DNA from: an uncultured Gemmatimonadales bacterium
GTDB taxonomy: Bacteria; Gemmatimonadota; Gemmatimonadetes; Longimicrobiales; Gaopeijiaceae
DNA length: 13,025 bases
NCBI GenBank assembly: GCA_937983085.1
Contig: CALJKZ010000244.1
Span: 1-13,025, forward strand
Direction of reading: 5' to 3'
Both the position numbers and the translations under genes were made by a program. The notes under the pieces were generated by a model, which was not told the origin of the DNA, searched no databases, and was given only the letters and a program-made list of their open reading frames with translations. Each line of letters starts with the position of its first letter. Position 1 is the stretch's first letter. Positions 12,277-13,025 of this stretch are shown in pieces.

Positions 12277-13025
12277 ACGAGATCCACGAGAGTCTGGCGT
12301 CGCTGGCGGTGCCCATCGACACGCTGCACGTCGATCCCGCCAACGCCCGCAAGCACGGCACGCGGAACATGGACGCCATCAAGGCGTCGCTCGCGAAGTT
12401 CGGGCAGCGGTCGCCGGTCGTCGTGCAGCGCCAGGGCATGGTCGTGCGCGCCGGCAATGGTCGTCTGCTCGCCGCCCGAGAGCTCGGCTGGACGCAGATC
12501 GCGGCGGTGGTCGTGGACGAGGACGACGTCGCCGCGACGGCGTTCGCGATCGCCGACAACCGCACCGCGGAACTCGCCGAGTGGGACGAGAGAGTGCTGG
12601 CGGATCTGCTCGTCTCGCTTCAGGACGACGCCGACTTCGATCATCTGCTGACCGGCTTCTCCGAGGCGGAGATCGAGCGGATGAAGCCGCCGGTGGACGA
12701 GCTCGCCGATCCCGAAGAGATCCCGCCGGTCCCCGACGTGCCGACGACGCAGCCCGGCGACCTCTGGCTGCTGGGCGACCACCGTCTGCTCTGCGGCGAC
12801 GCGACGTCGGCGGACGACGTGGAGCGGCTGCTGGATGGGGCCGAGCCGCAGCTCCTGGTGACCGACCCGCCGTACGGAGTCTCGTTGGACATGGAGTGGC
12901 GCGATCGCGCAGGCAAGACCGCCCTCGGGGCCGCCGAGCCCTCCTACATGCAGCGCGCCGAGGGGCACGCCAACACCACGATCTCCGGCGACACGATCGC
13001 CGACTGGAGCCATGCCTTCGAGCTC
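12273..13025 (+). CDS. ParB-like / DNA methyltransferase fusion, N-terminal 251 residues (runs off right edge)
   Basis: The frame opens at GTG 12273, overlapping the previous stop by 4 bases, with AGGAAG just upstream, and stays open to the window end. Residues 12-110 are a ParB/Srx-type domain: LHVDPANARKH (19-28), FGQRSPVVVQRQG and AGNGRLLAARELGW (60-73). The methyltransferase begins after a Pro/Glu linker: LWLLGDHRLLCGDA, then TDPPYGV with the catalytic D198-P-P-Y201 motif of N6-adenine or N4-cytosine enzymes. The order (ParB, linker, motif IV early) is that of phage and prophage ParB-methyltransferase proteins that often lie beside terminase genes. It should methylate phage or host DNA, perhaps protecting it from restriction. 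The target recognition part lies outside the window, so the target base and specificity are unknown. Confidence 0.93.
   Translation, partial: MNEIHESLASLAVPIDTLHVDPANARKHGTRNMDAIKASLAKFGQRSPVVVQRQGMVVRAGNGRLLAARELGWTQIAAVVVDEDDVAATAFAIADNRTAELAEWDERVLADLLVSLQDDADFDHLLTGFSEAEIERMKPPVDELADPEEIPPVPDVPTTQPGDLWLLGDHRLLCGDATSADDVERLLDGAEPQLLVTDPPYGVSLDMEWRDRAGKTALGAAEPSYMQRAEGHANTTISGDTIADWSHAFEL

Noticed and set aside
11787..13013. Minus-strand open frame of 408 codons under the methyltransferase and initiator genes
   Set aside because: Antisense to a clear ParB-methyltransferase. Part of its peptide repeats the plus-strand peptide only because the 50-bp palindrome reads the same on both strands.

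Overview
The window is GC-rich throughout (well over 60% G+C by eye), with strong C/G preference at third codon positions, short or overlapping gene junctions and good Shine-Dalgarno sites. It looks like the chromosome of a GC-rich, soil or sediment type bacterium. The DUF2924-like and DUF2188-like proteins and the integrase type would suit planctomycetes, myxobacteria or similar phyla, but I cannot assign the host more precisely. The right half carries phage-type genes and the left half looks like accessory or defence cargo. I see no tRNA, rRNA or CRISPR array.

Left part (1-3484): a truncated unknown gene (minus, cut by the window edge); a small unknown gene (622-840); two lysine-rich, histone-H1-like proteins on the minus strand, the second ending in a DUF2924-type domain; and a plus-strand fusion of a DnaQ-type 3'-5' exonuclease, a TerB-like helical region and a BRCT domain.

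Middle (3633-6718): a candidate nuclease and defence block. It has a stand-alone PD-(D/E)XK nuclease, a DUF2188-type small protein on the opposite strand, and a 646-residue GHKL (Bergerat) ATPase carrying a C-terminal PD-(D/E)XK nuclease domain (MORC-like ATPase plus Shedu-like nuclease).

Right part (7162-13025): a tyrosine recombinase whose N-terminus appears to have been shifted out of frame. It converges on a terminase large subunit that overlaps an upstream small gene (candidate small subunit). No portal or capsid gene follows the terminase. Diverging from it is an unknown gene, then a tightly overlapping plus-strand operon: excisionase-like HTH protein, a 98-residue unknown protein, a winged-HTH protein that may be a replication initiator, and a ParB-methyltransferase fusion that runs off the window.

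The most striking non-coding signal lies inside the candidate initiator gene. Between 11929 and 12007 there are six copies of an 8-mer (TGCGGACG or its complement), arranged as a 20-bp perfect palindrome followed 9 bp later by a 50-bp perfect palindrome. Its place just downstream of the winged-HTH coding segment recalls the intragenic origin of phage lambda gene O. A second signal is a cluster of four GGATCC sites, two of them in a 22-bp inverted repeat, immediately upstream of the HTH gene.

Gene-free stretches: 343-621 and 1329-1613 (each just under 300 bases) show nothing I can name; 6719-7161 is described as a feature.
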